Positions 11,008 to 26,797 of a DNA stretch of 64,000 nt are shown here, one piece after another (within the stretch, counting starts at the first letter, position 1; each line of letters starts with the position of its first letter). Origin of the DNA: Piscinibacter aquaticus (lineage in GTDB: Bacteria > Pseudomonadota > Gammaproteobacteria > Burkholderiales > Burkholderiaceae_C); assembly GCA_007994965.1 (NCBI GenBank), contig VOPW01000001.1:2108001-2172000 (forward strand), written 5' to 3'. Below the pieces are notes generated by a model. It ran no database searches, was not told the origin of the DNA, and worked only from the letters and a program-made list of their open reading frames with translations. A program made the translations under genes and the position numbers.

Positions 11008-11709
11008 TCACGCCGAGGGGGCCGCCACCTGCTGCGTCAGCCGATAGCCGGCCCCGCGCACCGTCTCCACCATCTGTGCGCAGTTCGCCGGCGCCAGGGC
11101 CTCGCGCAGCCGCTTCACGTGCACGTCGACCGTGCGCTCCTCGATGAAGACGTGGTCGCCCCAAACCCGGTCGAGCAGCTGGGCGCGGCTGTGCACGCGC
11201 TCCGGATGGGTCATGAAGAAGTGCAGCAATCGGAACTCGGTCGGGCCGAGCTTGAGCTCGATCTCGCCGCGGCTGACCCGGCGCGTCGACGGGTCGAGCC
11301 GCAGGCCGCCGACCTCCACCGCCGAGTCGAGCGCCTCCGGCGCCTTGCGCCGCAGCACGGCGCGGATGCGCGCCATCAGCTCATTGGTGGAGAACGGCTT
11401 GGCGAGGTAGTCGTCGGCACCTGCATCGAGCCCCGCCACCTTGTCGGCCTCGTCGGCGCGCGCCGTGAGCATGATGATCGGCAGCTCACGCGTGCGCGCG
11501 TCGCCGCGCCAGCGCCGCGCCAGCGCGAGGCCCGACTGCCCCGGCAGCATCCAGTCGAGCAGCACCAGGTCGGGCAGCACGCCATCCACCGCCGCCTGCG
11601 CCTGCTCGGCACTCGCGGCCAGCGTCACCTCGTAACCGGCGTGGCGCAGGTTCAGCGAGATCAGCTCGGCGATCGCCGATTCGTCTTCGACCACCAGCAC
11701 TCGGCTCAT
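11008..11709 (-). CDS. phoB: Phosphate-regulon response regulator PhoB
   Basis: OmpR-family transcription activator that binds Pho boxes. The receiver domain has the acidic pocket VEDE, phospho-acceptor Asp52 in LLDWMLPG, Thr in IIMLTAR and Lys in YLAKPFS. The C-terminal winged helix reads LGPTEFRLLHFFMTHPERV and RTVDVHVKRLREAL. A GTG six bases upstream is possible, but GAGGA is spaced properly for the ATG at 11709 (233 residues). It is probably regulated by itself, because two Pho boxes occur at the head of this operon region (16272 and 16330). Confidence 0.96.
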   Translation of the reverse strand: MSRVLVVEDESAIAELISLNLRHAGYEVTLAASAEQAQAAVDGVLPDLVLLDWMLPGQSGLALARRWRGDARTRELPIIMLTARADEADKVAGLDAGADDYLAKPFSTNELMARIRAVLRRKAPEALDSAVEVGGLRLDPSTRRVSRGEIELKLGPTEFRLLHFFMTHPERVHSRAQLLDRVWGDHVFIEERTVDVHVKRLREALAPANCAQMVETVRGAGYRLTQQVAAPSA

Positions 11710-11719
11710 CGGCACTTCC

Positions 11720-12427
11720 TCAGCGGACGATCGACTCGAGGTTCTCGAGCGAGTGGTGGCGAACGTCGGTGCCCTTGACGATGTAGATGATCTGCTCGGC
11801 GAGGTTCTTGGCGTGGTCGCCGATGCGCTCGATCGCCTTGGCCACGAACACCGGGTCGATCGAGGCCGAGATGGTGCGCGGGTCTTCCATCATGTAGGTG
11901 ATCAGCTTGCGCATCAGGCCGTCGAACTCCTGGTCGATCTGGTTGTCGTCCTTGATCACCTCCAGCGCCTTCACGGCGTCGAGGCGCGCAAAGGCATCGA
12001 GCGCCTTGCGCAGCGACGCGGTGGCCAGGCTGGCTTCGAACGACACGTCGTTGGCCGGCACGCGCAGCCGGCTCGACACGCCCGAGTTGATCAGGCGCTG
12101 CACGGTGCGGCCGATGCGTGCCGCCTCGTCGCCGACGCGCTCGAGGTTGCCGATGGTCTTCGAGATGGCGATCAGCAGGCGCAGGTCACGTGCGGTCGGC
12201 TGACGCCGCGCAATGATGGTGGAGAGATCGCGATCGATCTCGACCTCCATCTGGTTGACCAGCTCCTCCTGCTTGAGGACCTGCGTGGCCGTGTCGCCGC
12301 TGAAGTTGACCAAGGCATAGATCGCCTGCGCGACTTGAGACTCGGCGAGGCCGCCCATCTCGAGCACGCGGGTGGAGATGGCGCTCAGTTCCGAGTCGAA
12401 CTGGGTGGAGAGATGCTTGTCGCTCAT
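11720..12427 (-). CDS. phoU: Phosphate signalling protein PhoU
   Basis: Peripheral regulator that links the PstSCAB transporter to PhoR and represses the Pho regulon when phosphate is plentiful. The 235-residue all-helical protein has the two PhoU repeats, visible as VGDEAARIGRTVQRL in the first half and IERIGDHAKNLAEQIIYIV in the second; these carry the metal-binding ExxxD-like motifs. It is intact, starts MSDKHLSTQFD, and lies between pstB and phoB in the usual order. Confidence 0.97.
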   Translation of the reverse strand: MSDKHLSTQFDSELSAISTRVLEMGGLAESQVAQAIYALVNFSGDTATQVLKQEELVNQMEVEIDRDLSTIIARRQPTARDLRLLIAISKTIGNLERVGDEAARIGRTVQRLINSGVSSRLRVPANDVSFEASLATASLRKALDAFARLDAVKALEVIKDDNQIDQEFDGLMRKLITYMMEDPRTISASIDPVFVAKAIERIGDHAKNLAEQIIYIVKGTDVRHHSLENLESIVR

Positions 12428-12443
12428 GGCAATGCCTTTCGCT

Positions 12444-13229
12444 TCAGCCGAAGCGGCCGGTGATGTAGTCCTCGGTGTCCTTCTTCTTCGGCTTCATGAA
12501 GAGTTCCGAGGTCGGGCCAAATTCGATCAGATCGCCGAGGTACATGTAGGCGGTGTAGTCGGAGCAGCGCGCCGCCTGCTGCATGTTGTGCGTCACGATG
12601 GCCACGGTGTAGTCGGCCTTCAGCTCGGTGATCAGTTCCTCGATCTTGCCGGTGGAGATCGGGTCGAGCGCCGAGCAGGGTTCGTCGAGCAGCAGCACCT
12701 CGGGCTTGATCGCGATGCCGCGTGCGATGCAAAGGCGCTGCTGCTGGCCGCCGGACAGGCCCGAGCCACTCTGGTTCAGCTTGTCCTTCACCTCGGTCCA
12801 CAGCGCGGCCTTCTTCAGCGCCCACTCCACGCGCTCGTCCATCTCCACGCGCGGCAGGTTCTCGAACAGGCGCACGCCGAAGGCGATGTTGTCGTAGATC
12901 GACATCGGGAACGGCGTCGGCTTCTGGAACACCATGCCGATCTTGGCGCGAATCAGGCTGACGTCGAGCCGCTTCTCGAGGATGTTGGCGCCGTCGAGCA
13001 GGATCTGCCCTTCGGCGCGCTGCTCGGGATAGAGCTCGAACATGCGGTTGAACGTGCGCAGCAGCGTGCTCTTGCCGCAACCCGACGGGCCGATGAAGGC
13101 CGTGACCTTGCGCTCGGGGATGTCGAGGTTGATGCGCTTGAGCGCGTGGAAGCTGCCGTAAAAGAAGTTCAGGTCGCGCACCGAGATCTTCACCTTCTCG
13201 GTCACGGGCAGGTCGACTTTGGCGTCCAT
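12444..13229 (-). CDS. pstB: Phosphate ABC transporter ATP-binding protein PstB
   Basis: ATPase that drives high-affinity phosphate import through PstCA. The 261-residue product has Walker [11 protein letters not shown]-loop [16 protein letters not shown], signature [14 protein letters not shown], Walker [14 protein letters not shown] and the H-loop [12 protein letters not shown]. The PstB-typical end is [12 protein letters not shown]. It is intact and starts ten bases after pstA, consistent with one operon. Confidence 0.97.
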   Translation of the reverse strand: MDAKVDLPVTEKVKISVRDLNFFYGSFHALKRINLDIPERKVTAFIGPSGCGKSTLLRTFNRMFELYPEQRAEGQILLDGANILEKRLDVSLIRAKIGMVFQKPTPFPMSIYDNIAFGVRLFENLPRVEMDERVEWALKKAALWTEVKDKLNQSGSGLSGGQQQRLCIARGIAIKPEVLLLDEPCSALDPISTGKIEELITELKADYTVAIVTHNMQQAARCSDYTAYMYLGDLIEFGPTSELFMKPKKKDTEDYITGRFG

Positions 13230-13239
13230 GGTGGAGATC

Positions 13240-14105
13240 TCAATGCTTGTTGCGGAACAGCACGCGCGCCAGGATGTTCAGGCCCAGCACGCCCAGCGTG
13301 ATCAGGAAGACGCCGGCCCAGGCCAGCTTCTGCCAGTTCTCGTAGGGGCTCATCGCGAACTTGAAGATGGTGACCGGCAGGCTGGCCATCGGCTCGCCGA
13401 GGTTGCTGGTCCAGAACTGGTTGGACAGCGCGGTGAACAGCAGCGGCGCGGTCTCGCCGGCGATGCGCGCCACCGCCAGCAGCACGCCGGTGACCACGCC
13501 GGCACGCGCCGCCTTCAGCGTGATCATCGTGATGACCTTCCACTTCGGCGTGCCCAGCGCATAGGCCGCCTCGCGCAGCGCGTTCGGAATCAGGCTGAGC
13601 ATGTTCTCGGTGGTGCGAATCACCACCGGGATCACGATCAGCGACAGCGCCAGCACGCCGGCCGCGCCGGAGAAGGTCTTGAAGCGCGCCACCACCGCGG
13701 CATAGATGAACAGGCCGACGACGATCGACGGCGCCGACAGCAGGATGTCGTTGATGAAGCGCGTGACGCTGCCCAGCCAGTCTTCTGGCCGTATTCGGCG
13801 AGGTAGATGCCGGCCAGGATGCCCACCGGCGTGCCGATCAGCGTGGCCAGCGACACCATCAGCAGCGAGCCGAAGATGGCATTGGCCAGTCCGCCGGTCT
13901 CGGCCATCGGCGGAGGCGTCATCTCGGTGAAGGTGGCCAGCGCGATGCCGCCCACGCCCAGGCGCACGGTCTCGACCAGGATCCACACCAGCCAGAACAC
14001 GCCGAAGGCCATGGCCGCCAGCGAGAGCGCCAGCGCGACACGGTTGATGCGCTTGCGCTTGCGGTGCATCGCCAGGCGCGATGCGTCGAAGCCGGCGACC
14101 GTCAT
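13240..14105 (-). CDS. pstA: Phosphate ABC transporter permease PstA (one frameshift)
   Basis: One of the two membrane subunits of the phosphate importer. Hydrophobic segments include [20 protein letters not shown] and [13 protein letters not shown]. The permease loop [17 protein letters not shown] is the EAA motif that contacts PstB. The frame breaks at 13777-13785, where the expected AAGACCTGG reads AAGACTGG (CCTGG to CTGG). With the C restored, the protein is about 288 residues ending [11 protein letters not shown]. The start overlaps the pstC stop as ATGA. Confidence 0.95.
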
Positions 14106-15122
14106 GAACGCGCTCCTTCGTTGCGCTTCAGGCGCATCAGCAGCAGCTTCGAGAGCGTGAGCACCACGAAGGTGATGAAGAACAGGATCAGGCCGAGGTA
14201 GATCAGCGAGGCCTGGTGCAGCCCCTCGCCGGCCTCGGCGAACTCATTGGCCAGCGCCGAGGTGATGCTGTTGGCCGCCTCGAAGAGCGACAGCGACTCC
14301 AGCTGGTTCATGTTGCCGATCACGAAGGTGACGGCCATGGTCTCGCCCAGCGCACGGCCGAGGCCGAGCATGATGCCGCCGACCACGCCGGTCTTCGTGT
14401 ACGGCAGCACCACCTTGTAGACCACCTCCCAGGTGGTCGCGCCCAGCCCGTAGGCCGATTCCTTGAGCATCGGCGGCGTGACCTCGAACACATCGCGCAT
14501 CACCGAGGCGATGAACGGGATCACCATGATCGCCAGGATGATGCCGGCCGACAGCAGGCCCAGGCCCACCGGCGGGCCCTGGAACAGCTGGCCGATCACC
14601 GGCACGTTGCCGAAGGCCGACTGCAGCGGCTGCTGGACGTAGGTCGAGAGGATCGGGCCGAAGACCAGCAGGCCCCACATGCCGTAGACGATCGACGGCA
14701 CCGCGGCCAGCAGCTCGATCGCGATGCCCAGCGGCCGCTTCAGCCAGTTCGGCGAGAGTTCGGTGAGGAACAGCGCGATGCCGAAGCTGACCGGCACCGC
14801 GATCAGCAGCGCGATGAACGAGCTCATCAGCGTGCCGTAGATCATCACCAGGCCGCCGTAGCGGTCTTGCACGGATCCCACTCGGCGCGCCAGAGGAAGC
14901 TCAGGCCGTACTCGCGGATCGAGGCATCGCCCCGATCACGAGCGAGAGGATGATGCCGGCCAGCAGCGCCAGCGTGATCCAGGCGGCACCGTGGGCCAGG
15001 CCCGAGAAGATCACGTCGGGCCAGCGCGAGAAGCGCCGACCCGGCGGGGGCGATCCGGTCGATCCGAGGCGTTCGATGGGCGTCTCCTGGAGGGATGCGC
15101 CGGCGGGCAGGGTCGCGGTCAT
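14102..15122 (-). CDS. pstC: Phosphate ABC transporter permease PstC (two frameshifts)
   Basis: Membrane subunit paired with PstA. The N-terminal segment [11 protein letters not shown] through IILSLVIGA lies in one frame up to about 14930 and the rest, from [14 protein letters not shown] to KRNEGARS, in another. The intervening piece [19 protein letters not shown] is recovered by restoring one G near 14930 and one G near 14880. The EAA loop is [16 protein letters not shown]. The full length of about 340 residues fits PstC. It starts 63 bases after pstS. Confidence 0.94.
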
Positions 15123-15185
15123 GCGGGCTCCTGGACCGGGCCGGCCATGGTGGCTGACCCGGATTGTCGCAGTCTCAGCGTCGGG

Positions 15186-16220
15186 TCACTTGAAGGCCAC
15201 GGGCTTGCCCGAGGCGTCCTTGATCTCGCCCCACTGCTTGCGCACAGGTCCTTCACGGCCGGCGGCAGCGCCACGTACTCCAGCTCGGCCGCCATTGCGT
15301 CGCCATTGGCAAAGGCCCAGTCGAAGAACTTCAGTGCGGCCGAGGCATTCGCGGGCTTGTCCTGGGTCTTGTACATCAGGATGAAGGTGGCGCCGGTCAG
15401 CGGCCAGGAGTCCTTGCCCGGCTGCTCGGTGAGGATCTGGTAGAAGCTCTTCGCCCAGTCGGCGCCGGCCGCGGCAGCCTTGAAGTTGGCGTCGTCCGGC
15501 GCCACGAAGTTGCCGGCCGAATTCTTCAGCAGCGTGTACGTCATCTTGTTCTGCTTGACGTAGGCGTACTCGACGTAGCCGATCGAGTTCGGCAGGCGCT
15601 GCACGAAGGCGGCCACCCCTCGTTGCCCTTGCCGCCCGCGCCGGTCGGCCAGTTCACCGCCGTGCCCTCGCCCACTTTCGCCTTCCAGTCGGCGTTCACC
15701 TTGGAGAGGTAGTTGGTGAAGATGAAGCTGGTGCCCGAGCCGTCGGCGCGGCGCACCACGGCGATGGCGGCGTCCGGCAGCGGCACGCCCGGATTCAGCG
15801 CGGTCAGCGCCGCGTCGTTCCACTTGGTAATCTTGCCGAGGTAGATGTCGCCCAGCACTGGCCGGTCAGCTTGATCTGGCCCGGGGCGATGCCCTTGATG
15901 TTGACCACCGGCACCACGCCGCCGATGACCGTCGGAAACTGCAGCATGCCGTCCTTGGCCAGTTCGTCGTCCTTCAGCGGCATGTCGGACGCGCCGAAGT
16001 CGACCGTCTTCGCCTTGATCTGGCGGATGCCGGCGCCCGAACCCACCGACTGGTAGTTCATCCGCGCGCCGGTGGCCTTGTTGTAGGCATCGGCCCACTT
16101 GGCATAGATCGGGGCCGGGAAAGTGGCACCCGCGCCGGTGATGTCCTGCGCCAGCACCAGGCCGGCGGTGAAGGAGAGCGTGGCGCCGATGACGAGACCG
16201 CGGAAGGGGCGGTGGATCAT
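15186..16220 (-). CDS. pstS: Phosphate-binding periplasmic protein PstS (three frameshifts)
   Basis: Periplasmic receptor that delivers phosphate to PstCA. The signal peptide [12 protein letters not shown] to VLAQ is probably cut near residue 24. The mature start [20 protein letters not shown] is diagnostic for PstS, as are [18 protein letters not shown] and [15 protein letters not shown]. Frames change at about 15860 (CCAGG-like site), 15620 (G run) and 15247 (CCTGGTG reads CCTGTG); the restored end is [11 protein letters not shown] Pho box and a -10 box precede it (16289-16256), so it should be strongly PhoB-activated. Confidence 0.95.
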
Positions 16221-16255
16221 GGAGAGGCCTTTCGTCGGTGGTTGGGTTGCGGCGA

Positions 16256-16289
16256 ATGCTAGGCAGGCTTCGTGACGGTCGTGTGACAG
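16256..16289 (-). promoter_or_regulatory. Pho box and -10 box of pstS
   Basis: On the minus strand CTGTCAC (16289-16283) and CCGTCAC (16278-16272) are 7-base direct repeats with 11-base periodicity and a 4-base spacer, the classical Pho box. Ten bases downstream is TAGCAT (16261-16256), a good -10 hexamer. This replaces the -35 box, as in PhoB-dependent promoters of E. coli. The pstS start is about 36 bases further on. Confidence 0.85.
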
Positions 16290-16329
16290 CCCCGTCACGC
16301 CAGCTCCGGGCCGTCGCGGCGTCCAAACC

Positions 16330-16374
16330 CTGTCATCAATGCATCACGCCACTGTCACAGAGGCAACCTAGCCT
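16330..16374 (+). promoter_or_regulatory. Pho box (three repeats) and -10 box of the FAS1 lipoprotein gene
   Basis: CTGTCAT (16330), GCATCAC (16341) and CTGTCAC (16352) are spaced exactly 11 bases apart with 4-base spacers. Ten bases after the last repeat lies TAGCCT (16369-16374), nearly identical to the TAGCAT of pstS at the same distance. The geometry mirrors the divergent pstS promoter, so the downstream gene at 16408 is very likely PhoB-activated. Confidence 0.8.
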
Positions 16375-16407
16375 CGCCGGGGTTTCGACAACCACCTCGG
16401 AGGCCCC

Positions 16408-16887
16408 ATGAAGAACATCCTCGCCATCGCCACGCTGTCGGCAGCCGCACTCCTGCAGGGCTGCGCCAGCACCCCGGCGCCTGCCACCATCACCGACACG
16501 GCCGCCCGCACCCCGCAGCTGTCCACGCTGAACAAGCTGATCGCCGAAGCGGGGCTCGCCGACACGCTGCGCCAGTCCGGCCCCTATACCGTGTTTGCAC
16601 CGTCGGACGACGCCTTCAAGGCCGTGCCGGCCAAGACTCTGGCCGAGCTGGCCGCCAACAAGGAATTGCTCAAGTCGGTTCTGACGTATCACGTCCTGCC
16701 GGGCAAGGTGGGCAGCGCCGAGATGAAGAACGGCAACGCGAAGACCGTGCAGGGCGCCAACCTGGCGCTGGCCAGGGCCGGCGGCTTCGTGACCGTCGAA
16801 GACGCCATGGTCACGCAAGCCGACGTGCCCGCCAGCAATGGTGTGGTGCACGTGATCGACCGCGTGCTGATGCCGCCGAAGAAGTGA
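16408..16887 (+). CDS. FAS1 (fasciclin) domain lipoprotein
   Basis: Predicted lipoprotein of 159 residues with one fasciclin domain. The signal peptide MKNILAIATLSAAALLQGC carries a lipobox with lipidated Cys19. The FAS1 hallmarks are visible: H1-like GPYTVFAPSDDAFKAVPA (about residues 60-77), the central YHVLPGKV and the H2-like NGVVHVIDRVLMP at the end. The SD GGAGG precedes the ATG at 16408. It is divergent from pstS and has its own three-repeat Pho box, so it is probably induced by phosphate starvation. FAS1 proteins mediate adhesion or matrix contacts in other organisms; the role here is unknown. The gene is intact. Confidence 0.93.
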   Translation: MKNILAIATLSAAALLQGCASTPAPATITDTAARTPQLSTLNKLIAEAGLADTLRQSGPYTVFAPSDDAFKAVPAKTLAELAANKELLKSVLTYHVLPGKVGSAEMKNGNAKTVQGANLALARAGGFVTVEDAMVTQADVPASNGVVHVIDRVLMPPKK

Positions 16888-16892
16888 GTGGC

Positions 16893-16910
16893 GGGCGGCG
16901 CGGGCCGCCC
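16893..16910. terminator. Hairpin between the convergent FAS1 and glmM genes
   Basis: GGGCGGC and GCCGCCC form a 7-bp GC stem with loop GCGG, six bases after the FAS1 stop and eight before the glmM stop. No clear T run follows on either strand, so termination by itself is uncertain. Confidence 0.45.
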
Positions 16911-16917
16911 TCCTCGC

Positions 16918-18249
<1,332 letters not shown>

Positions 18250-18275
18250 CGAAATCCTCCGCGGGCGATTCTCGG

Positions 18276-19110
18276 TCAGGCAACGAGTGCCGCAGCCCCC
18301 ACACCTTGAGGGCATCGACCGTGGGCGCGACATCGTGCACGCGCACGATGCGCGCACCCAGCTGCACCGATGCCAGCGCCGCCGCGACGCTGCCCGCCAA
18401 CCGTTCCTCGACCGGGCGGCCGGTGAGCGCACCGAGCGTCGACTTGCGCGACCAGCCCAGCAGCAGCGGATGGCCGAGCGACAGCAGCTCGCGCTGGCGG
18501 CGCATCAGCTCGAGGTTGTGCTCCACGCTCTTGCCGAAGCCGATGCCCGGGTCGAGCACGATGCGTTCGGCCGCCACGCCGCGGGAGATCACGGCCTGGA
18601 GCCGATCACGCAGAAAGTCGCTGACTTCGGCCACGACGTCGTCGTAGGCGGGCCGCTGCTGCATCGTGGCCGGATCGCCGCGCATGTGCATCAGGCAGAC
18701 GCCACAGCCCGGATGCGCGGCCACGGCTTCGATGGCGCCGGGCAGCCGCAGCGCATTGATGTCGTTGATGATGTCCGCGCCCTGGTCCAGCACGCGCTGC
18801 ATGACTTCCGGCTTGACGGTGTCGATCGACACCGGAACGCCCAGCTTCAGCGCACCGGCCAGCACGGGCAGAACACGCTGCAGTTCCTCCTCCAGCGGCA
18901 CGGGCGCTGCGCCGGGCCGTGTCGACTCACCGCCGATGTCGAGGATGTCGGCCCCTCCTTCACCAGCCGTTCGCAGTGCGCCAGGGCCCGCGCGGTGTCG
19001 GCATGCCGGCCGCCGTCGGAGAAGGAATCCGGTGTCACGTTGACGATGCCCATCACCTGCGGGCGCGACAGGTCGATGCGAAAGCGGGTGGTCTGCCAGA
19101 AGTGGTTCAT
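18276..19110 (-). CDS. folP: Dihydropteroate synthase (two frameshifts)
   Basis: Condenses p-aminobenzoate with dihydropterin pyrophosphate in folate synthesis; target of sulfonamides. The N-terminus contains [16 protein letters not shown], then (after a break at about 18955) [47 protein letters not shown] and [11 protein letters not shown]. At 18955 a run of five G reads four; restoring it gives [13 protein letters not shown]. Near 18290 six G read five; restoring it gives the end KVWGAAALVA and the stop at 18276. It lies between ftsH and glmM, the usual order. Confidence 0.95.
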
Positions 19111-19123
19111 CGGTGTCGGAAAT

Positions 19124-19146
19124 GCGAAACGGGGCCGAAGCCCCGT
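19124..19146 (-). terminator. Intrinsic terminator after ftsH
   Basis: On the minus strand ACGGGGC and GCCCCGT pair around the tetraloop TTCG, followed by a T-rich stretch. It lies between the ftsH stop and the folP start. folP could still be reached by readthrough, as it begins only 14 bases later. Confidence 0.7.
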
Positions 19147-19168
19147 CCGTGGTGACGCTTGACCGAGG

Positions 19169-21073
<1,905 letters not shown>

Positions 21074-21214
21074 CGCGGCTCCTTCAACCGGTCACGACAA
21101 CGAGGCGAAAACAGTTTCCGCCCATTGCCGCGGTAGATGTGTGCGATTTTAGTCGAGTCAAGGTCGGCATCCGTCTTAGTTTCACCCTGGAACGTCTGTG
21201 TGAATCGAGGCAAA

Positions 21215-21916
21215 TCAAGCACCGGAGACGTTCTGTTCGTCGTTCCGGCGCCCCGGCTTCAGACCGATGCCCACCAGAAAGGTTTCGGCCGACTTGTCGC
21301 GCGAGGCCTTGGGCTTGATCGGCTTGACCACCCGGAAGCTGTCCTTGAAGAGTTTGACCAGCTGGCTGTAGCCGCTGCCGTGAAAAACCTTGCAGACCAG
21401 CGCGCCGTCGGGTTTGAGGTGGCGCTGGGCAAATTCGACCGCCAGCTCCACCAAGTGGGCGATGCGTGCGGAATCGGAGCTTTCGATGCCCGAGAGGTTC
21501 GGCGCCATGTCCGACACCACCACATCGACCGGCCGGCCGGCCACCACCGCTTCCAGCTCCCGCAGCACGGTTTCCTCGCGGAAATCGCCCTGGATGAAGC
21601 GAACCCCCTCGATCGGCTCGAAATCGAGGATGTCCAGCGCGATGATCGTGCCGTTGAGCTCGCCGACCGCCGCGCCACCCGCGCCGAGCTCCTTCGGCGC
21701 GAACTTGCGCCGCAGGTACTGGCTCCAGGCGCCCGGCGTGGCGCCCAGGTCGACGACGAGTTGACCCGGCTTGATCAGCTGCAGGGTCTCGTCGATCTCC
21801 TTGAGCTTGTAGGCAGCCCGGGCGCGATAGCCCTCCTTCTGCGCCAGCTTGACGTACGGATCAGTCAGGTGGTCGTGCAGCCACGCGCGGTTGACCTTCT
21901 TGCTGCCCTTCTTCAT
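21215..21916 (-). CDS. rlmE: 23S rRNA (uridine2552-2'-O) methyltransferase
   Basis: Heat-shock rRNA methyltransferase (FtsJ/RrmJ) that methylates U2552 of 23S rRNA during late 50S assembly. The 233-residue protein has the SAM-binding motif [13 protein letters not shown] and the K-D-K-E catalytic tetrad in [22 protein letters not shown] and AETFLVG. The lysine-rich end after this is a usual Burkholderiales extension. It is intact and lies upstream of ftsH on the same strand (141-base gap), the classic ftsJ-ftsH order. It is divergent from yhbY. Confidence 0.96.
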   Translation of the reverse strand: MKKGSKKVNRAWLHDHLTDPYVKLAQKEGYRARAAYKLKEIDETLQLIKPGQLVVDLGATPGAWSQYLRRKFAPKELGAGGAAVGELNGTIIALDILDFEPIEGVRFIQGDFREETVLRELEAVVAGRPVDVVVSDMAPNLSGIESSDSARIAHLVELAVEFAQRHLKPDGALVCKVFHGSGYSQLVKLFKDSFRVVKPIKPKASRDKSAETFLVGIGLKPGRRNDEQNVSGA

Positions 21917-21941
21917 CGGGTGGGGTGCCTCATCTCGCGGG

Positions 21942-21947
21942 GATAAT
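21942..21947 (+). promoter_or_regulatory. -10 box close to the yhbY start
   Basis: GATAAT lies only seven bases before the yhbY ATG at 21955. If it is used, transcription starts at or next to the ATG and the mRNA is leaderless, which would fit the absence of a Shine-Dalgarno sequence. The -35 region (about 21919-21924) is poor. Confidence 0.45.
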
Positions 21948-21954
21948 ACGGCCC

Positions 21955-22428
21955 ATGCCTGCCATCCAGCTCACGCCCGCCCAGCGCAAGGACAAACGCG
22001 CCGATGCCCACCACCTCGACCCGGTCGTCCTGATCGGCGGCGAGGGCCTCACGCCGGCCGTGCGCAAGGAGGTCGACGCGGCGCTCAATGCGCACGGGCT
22101 GATCAAGGTGCGGGTCTTCTCCGACGAGCGCGACACCCGCGAGGCCATCCTCGCCTCGCTGGCCGACGAGCTGAATGCGGCGCCCATCCAGCACATCGGC
22201 AAGCTGCTGGTGCTGTGGCGCCCGATCCCGCCGAAGGAGAAGGCCGAGCGCGAAGACCGGATGCCCGGCCCGAAGGTGGTGAAGGTGCTCAAGTTCTCGC
22301 GCAGCGGCAACCACCGCCCGCAGGTGAAGAAACTCAAAGTGCTGGGCAACCAGCGCCTGACCGCAGGCGGCGAGGTCAAGCGCGCCAAGAAGCGCATGAC
22401 CAGCATCAAGAAGACCGCCGCGACCTGA
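21955..22428 (+). CDS. yhbY: YhbY family RNA-binding protein (CRM domain)
   Basis: Small CRM-domain protein associated with 50S ribosome precursors. The N-terminal 100 residues match the family: [20 protein letters not shown], the GxxG loop LIGGEGLT, and [12 protein letters not shown] and LVLWRP. A basic C-terminal tail ([12 protein letters not shown] and [12 protein letters not shown]) extends it to 157 residues. The ATG at 21955 gives the normal family start. No Shine-Dalgarno sequence is visible. It is divergent from rlmE by 38 bases and converges on the DUF4149 gene. Confidence 0.92.
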   Translation: MPAIQLTPAQRKDKRADAHHLDPVVLIGGEGLTPAVRKEVDAALNAHGLIKVRVFSDERDTREAILASLADELNAAPIQHIGKLLVLWRPIPPKEKAEREDRMPGPKVVKVLKFSRSGNHRPQVKKLKVLGNQRLTAGGEVKRAKKRMTSIKKTAAT

Positions 22429-22443
22429 TCGCCGTGGCCGCCG

Positions 22444-22886
22444 CTAGCGCGGTGCCAGCCGCCACGCCAGTGCCAGCACCAGCAGGCCCTTGAGGCCGAA
22501 GAAGACCGTCGATGCGGCGTGCAAGGCACCGAACGACCAGGAGCGCCCTGCCCGGCCCGCGCCGCGGCCATCATCGGCTGGATCGCGTAGTAGCCGGCCA
22601 CGGTGCAGAACAGCGCGCCGAGCGCGAGCAGCATGTTGGCGTTGAACTGCGAGCCCCGGCCGGCCTCGGCGTCGTCACGGGCGCGCCGCCGCTCCAGCAG
22701 GAAGATCGCCACCGCCAGCGCCATGCTCAGCGGCGCCTCGACGGCGAACATCCGCCCGGCGACACGGCCCGCCTCGGCCGGCGTGGCGAGCACTGCGAAG
22801 CCGGCTGGCGCGCCAATCAGGCCGATCGCCAGCAGGATGCCGGCCCAGAGACCGGCCAGCAGCGCCGCAAGACGCGTGGCCGACAT
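22444..22886 (-). CDS. DUF4149 membrane protein (one frameshift)
   Basis: Small integral membrane protein of unknown function, about 147 residues with four hydrophobic segments (LAALLAGLWAGILLAIG, APLSMALAVAIFLL, LALGALFCTVAGYY and, after the break, VFFGLKGLLVLALAW). At about 22553 the frame shifts at a CTCCTGG site where one more C is expected (GAPWSFGALHAAST). The restored stop is at 22444. Its start overlaps the greA stop as TGATG, so it is translated with greA. In Burkholderiales it is commonly linked to greA. Confidence 0.85.
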
Positions 22887-23362
22887 CAGAGGTAGCGAAC
22901 GTCGACGATCTCGTAGTGGCGCGCGCCGCCCGGCGCCTGCACCTCGGCGACGTCGCCGGAGCTCTTGCCGATCAGCGCACGGGCGATCGGCGAATTGACG
23001 GAGATGAGACCCTGCTTCAGGTCGGCTTCGTCCTCGCCGACGATCTGGTAGGTGACCTTGGCGCCGCTGTCCTCGTCCTCGAGGTCGACGGTGGAGCCGA
23101 AGACCACACGGCCATCGGCATCGAGCGTCGCCGGATCGATGATCTGCGCCGCCGCGAGCTTGCCTTCGATCTCGAGGATGCGGCCTTCGATGAAGCCCTG
23201 CTTGTCCTTGGCGGCGTCGTACTCGGCGTTCTCGGAGAGATCGCCCTGCGCACGCGCCTCGGCGATCGCCTGAATGACGGCGTGGCGTTCGACGTTCTTC
23301 AGCCGCGCCAGCTCTTCCTTGAGCTTCTCGGCGCCGCGCTTTGTGAGGGGAATGGTGGCCAT
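22886..23362 (-). CDS. greA: Transcription elongation factor GreA
   Basis: Rescues backtracked RNA polymerase by stimulating transcript cleavage. The 158-residue protein has an N-terminal coiled coil ending in the acidic tip [16 protein letters not shown] and the C-terminal FKBP-like domain ([26 protein letters not shown]). It is intact and starts [15 protein letters not shown]. It lies 82 bases downstream of carB on the same strand. Confidence 0.98.
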   Translation of the reverse strand: MATIPLTKRGAEKLKEELARLKNVERHAVIQAIAEARAQGDLSENAEYDAAKDKQGFIEGRILEIEGKLAAAQIIDPATLDADGRVVFGSTVDLEDEDSGAKVTYQIVGEDEADLKQGLISVNSPIARALIGKSSGDVAEVQAPGGARHYEIVDVRYL

Positions 23363-23444
23363 GTGAATCTACCTTGCCGCAAAAACGAAGCCGCCACCGG
23401 ATGGACCGGCAGCGGCCATGATCTTCCTTCAGAAGCGGCGGAGT

Positions 23445-26718
<3,274 letters not shown>

Positions 26719-26729
26719 TCAGGACTCCT

Positions 26730-26795
26730 GCCGGGCCACCCCAAAGGAGGCCTGCGCCCCCACGGGGGCTGCGAACGAAGTGAGCTGGGGGCGTC
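26730..26795. repeat. GC-rich intergenic repeat-like element between carA and carB
   Basis: The 79-base gap holds inverted repeats built on GCCCCC/GGGGGC (GCCCCCACGGGGGC at about 26756-26769), then GAACGAAGTGAGC and GGGGGCG. This layout, with the GAACGAAGTGAGC core, looks like a short repetitive extragenic element that I recall from Burkholderiales genomes. I see only one copy in this window, so the repeat nature rests on memory and not on the sequence here. Confidence 0.4.
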
Positions 26796-26797
26796 AT

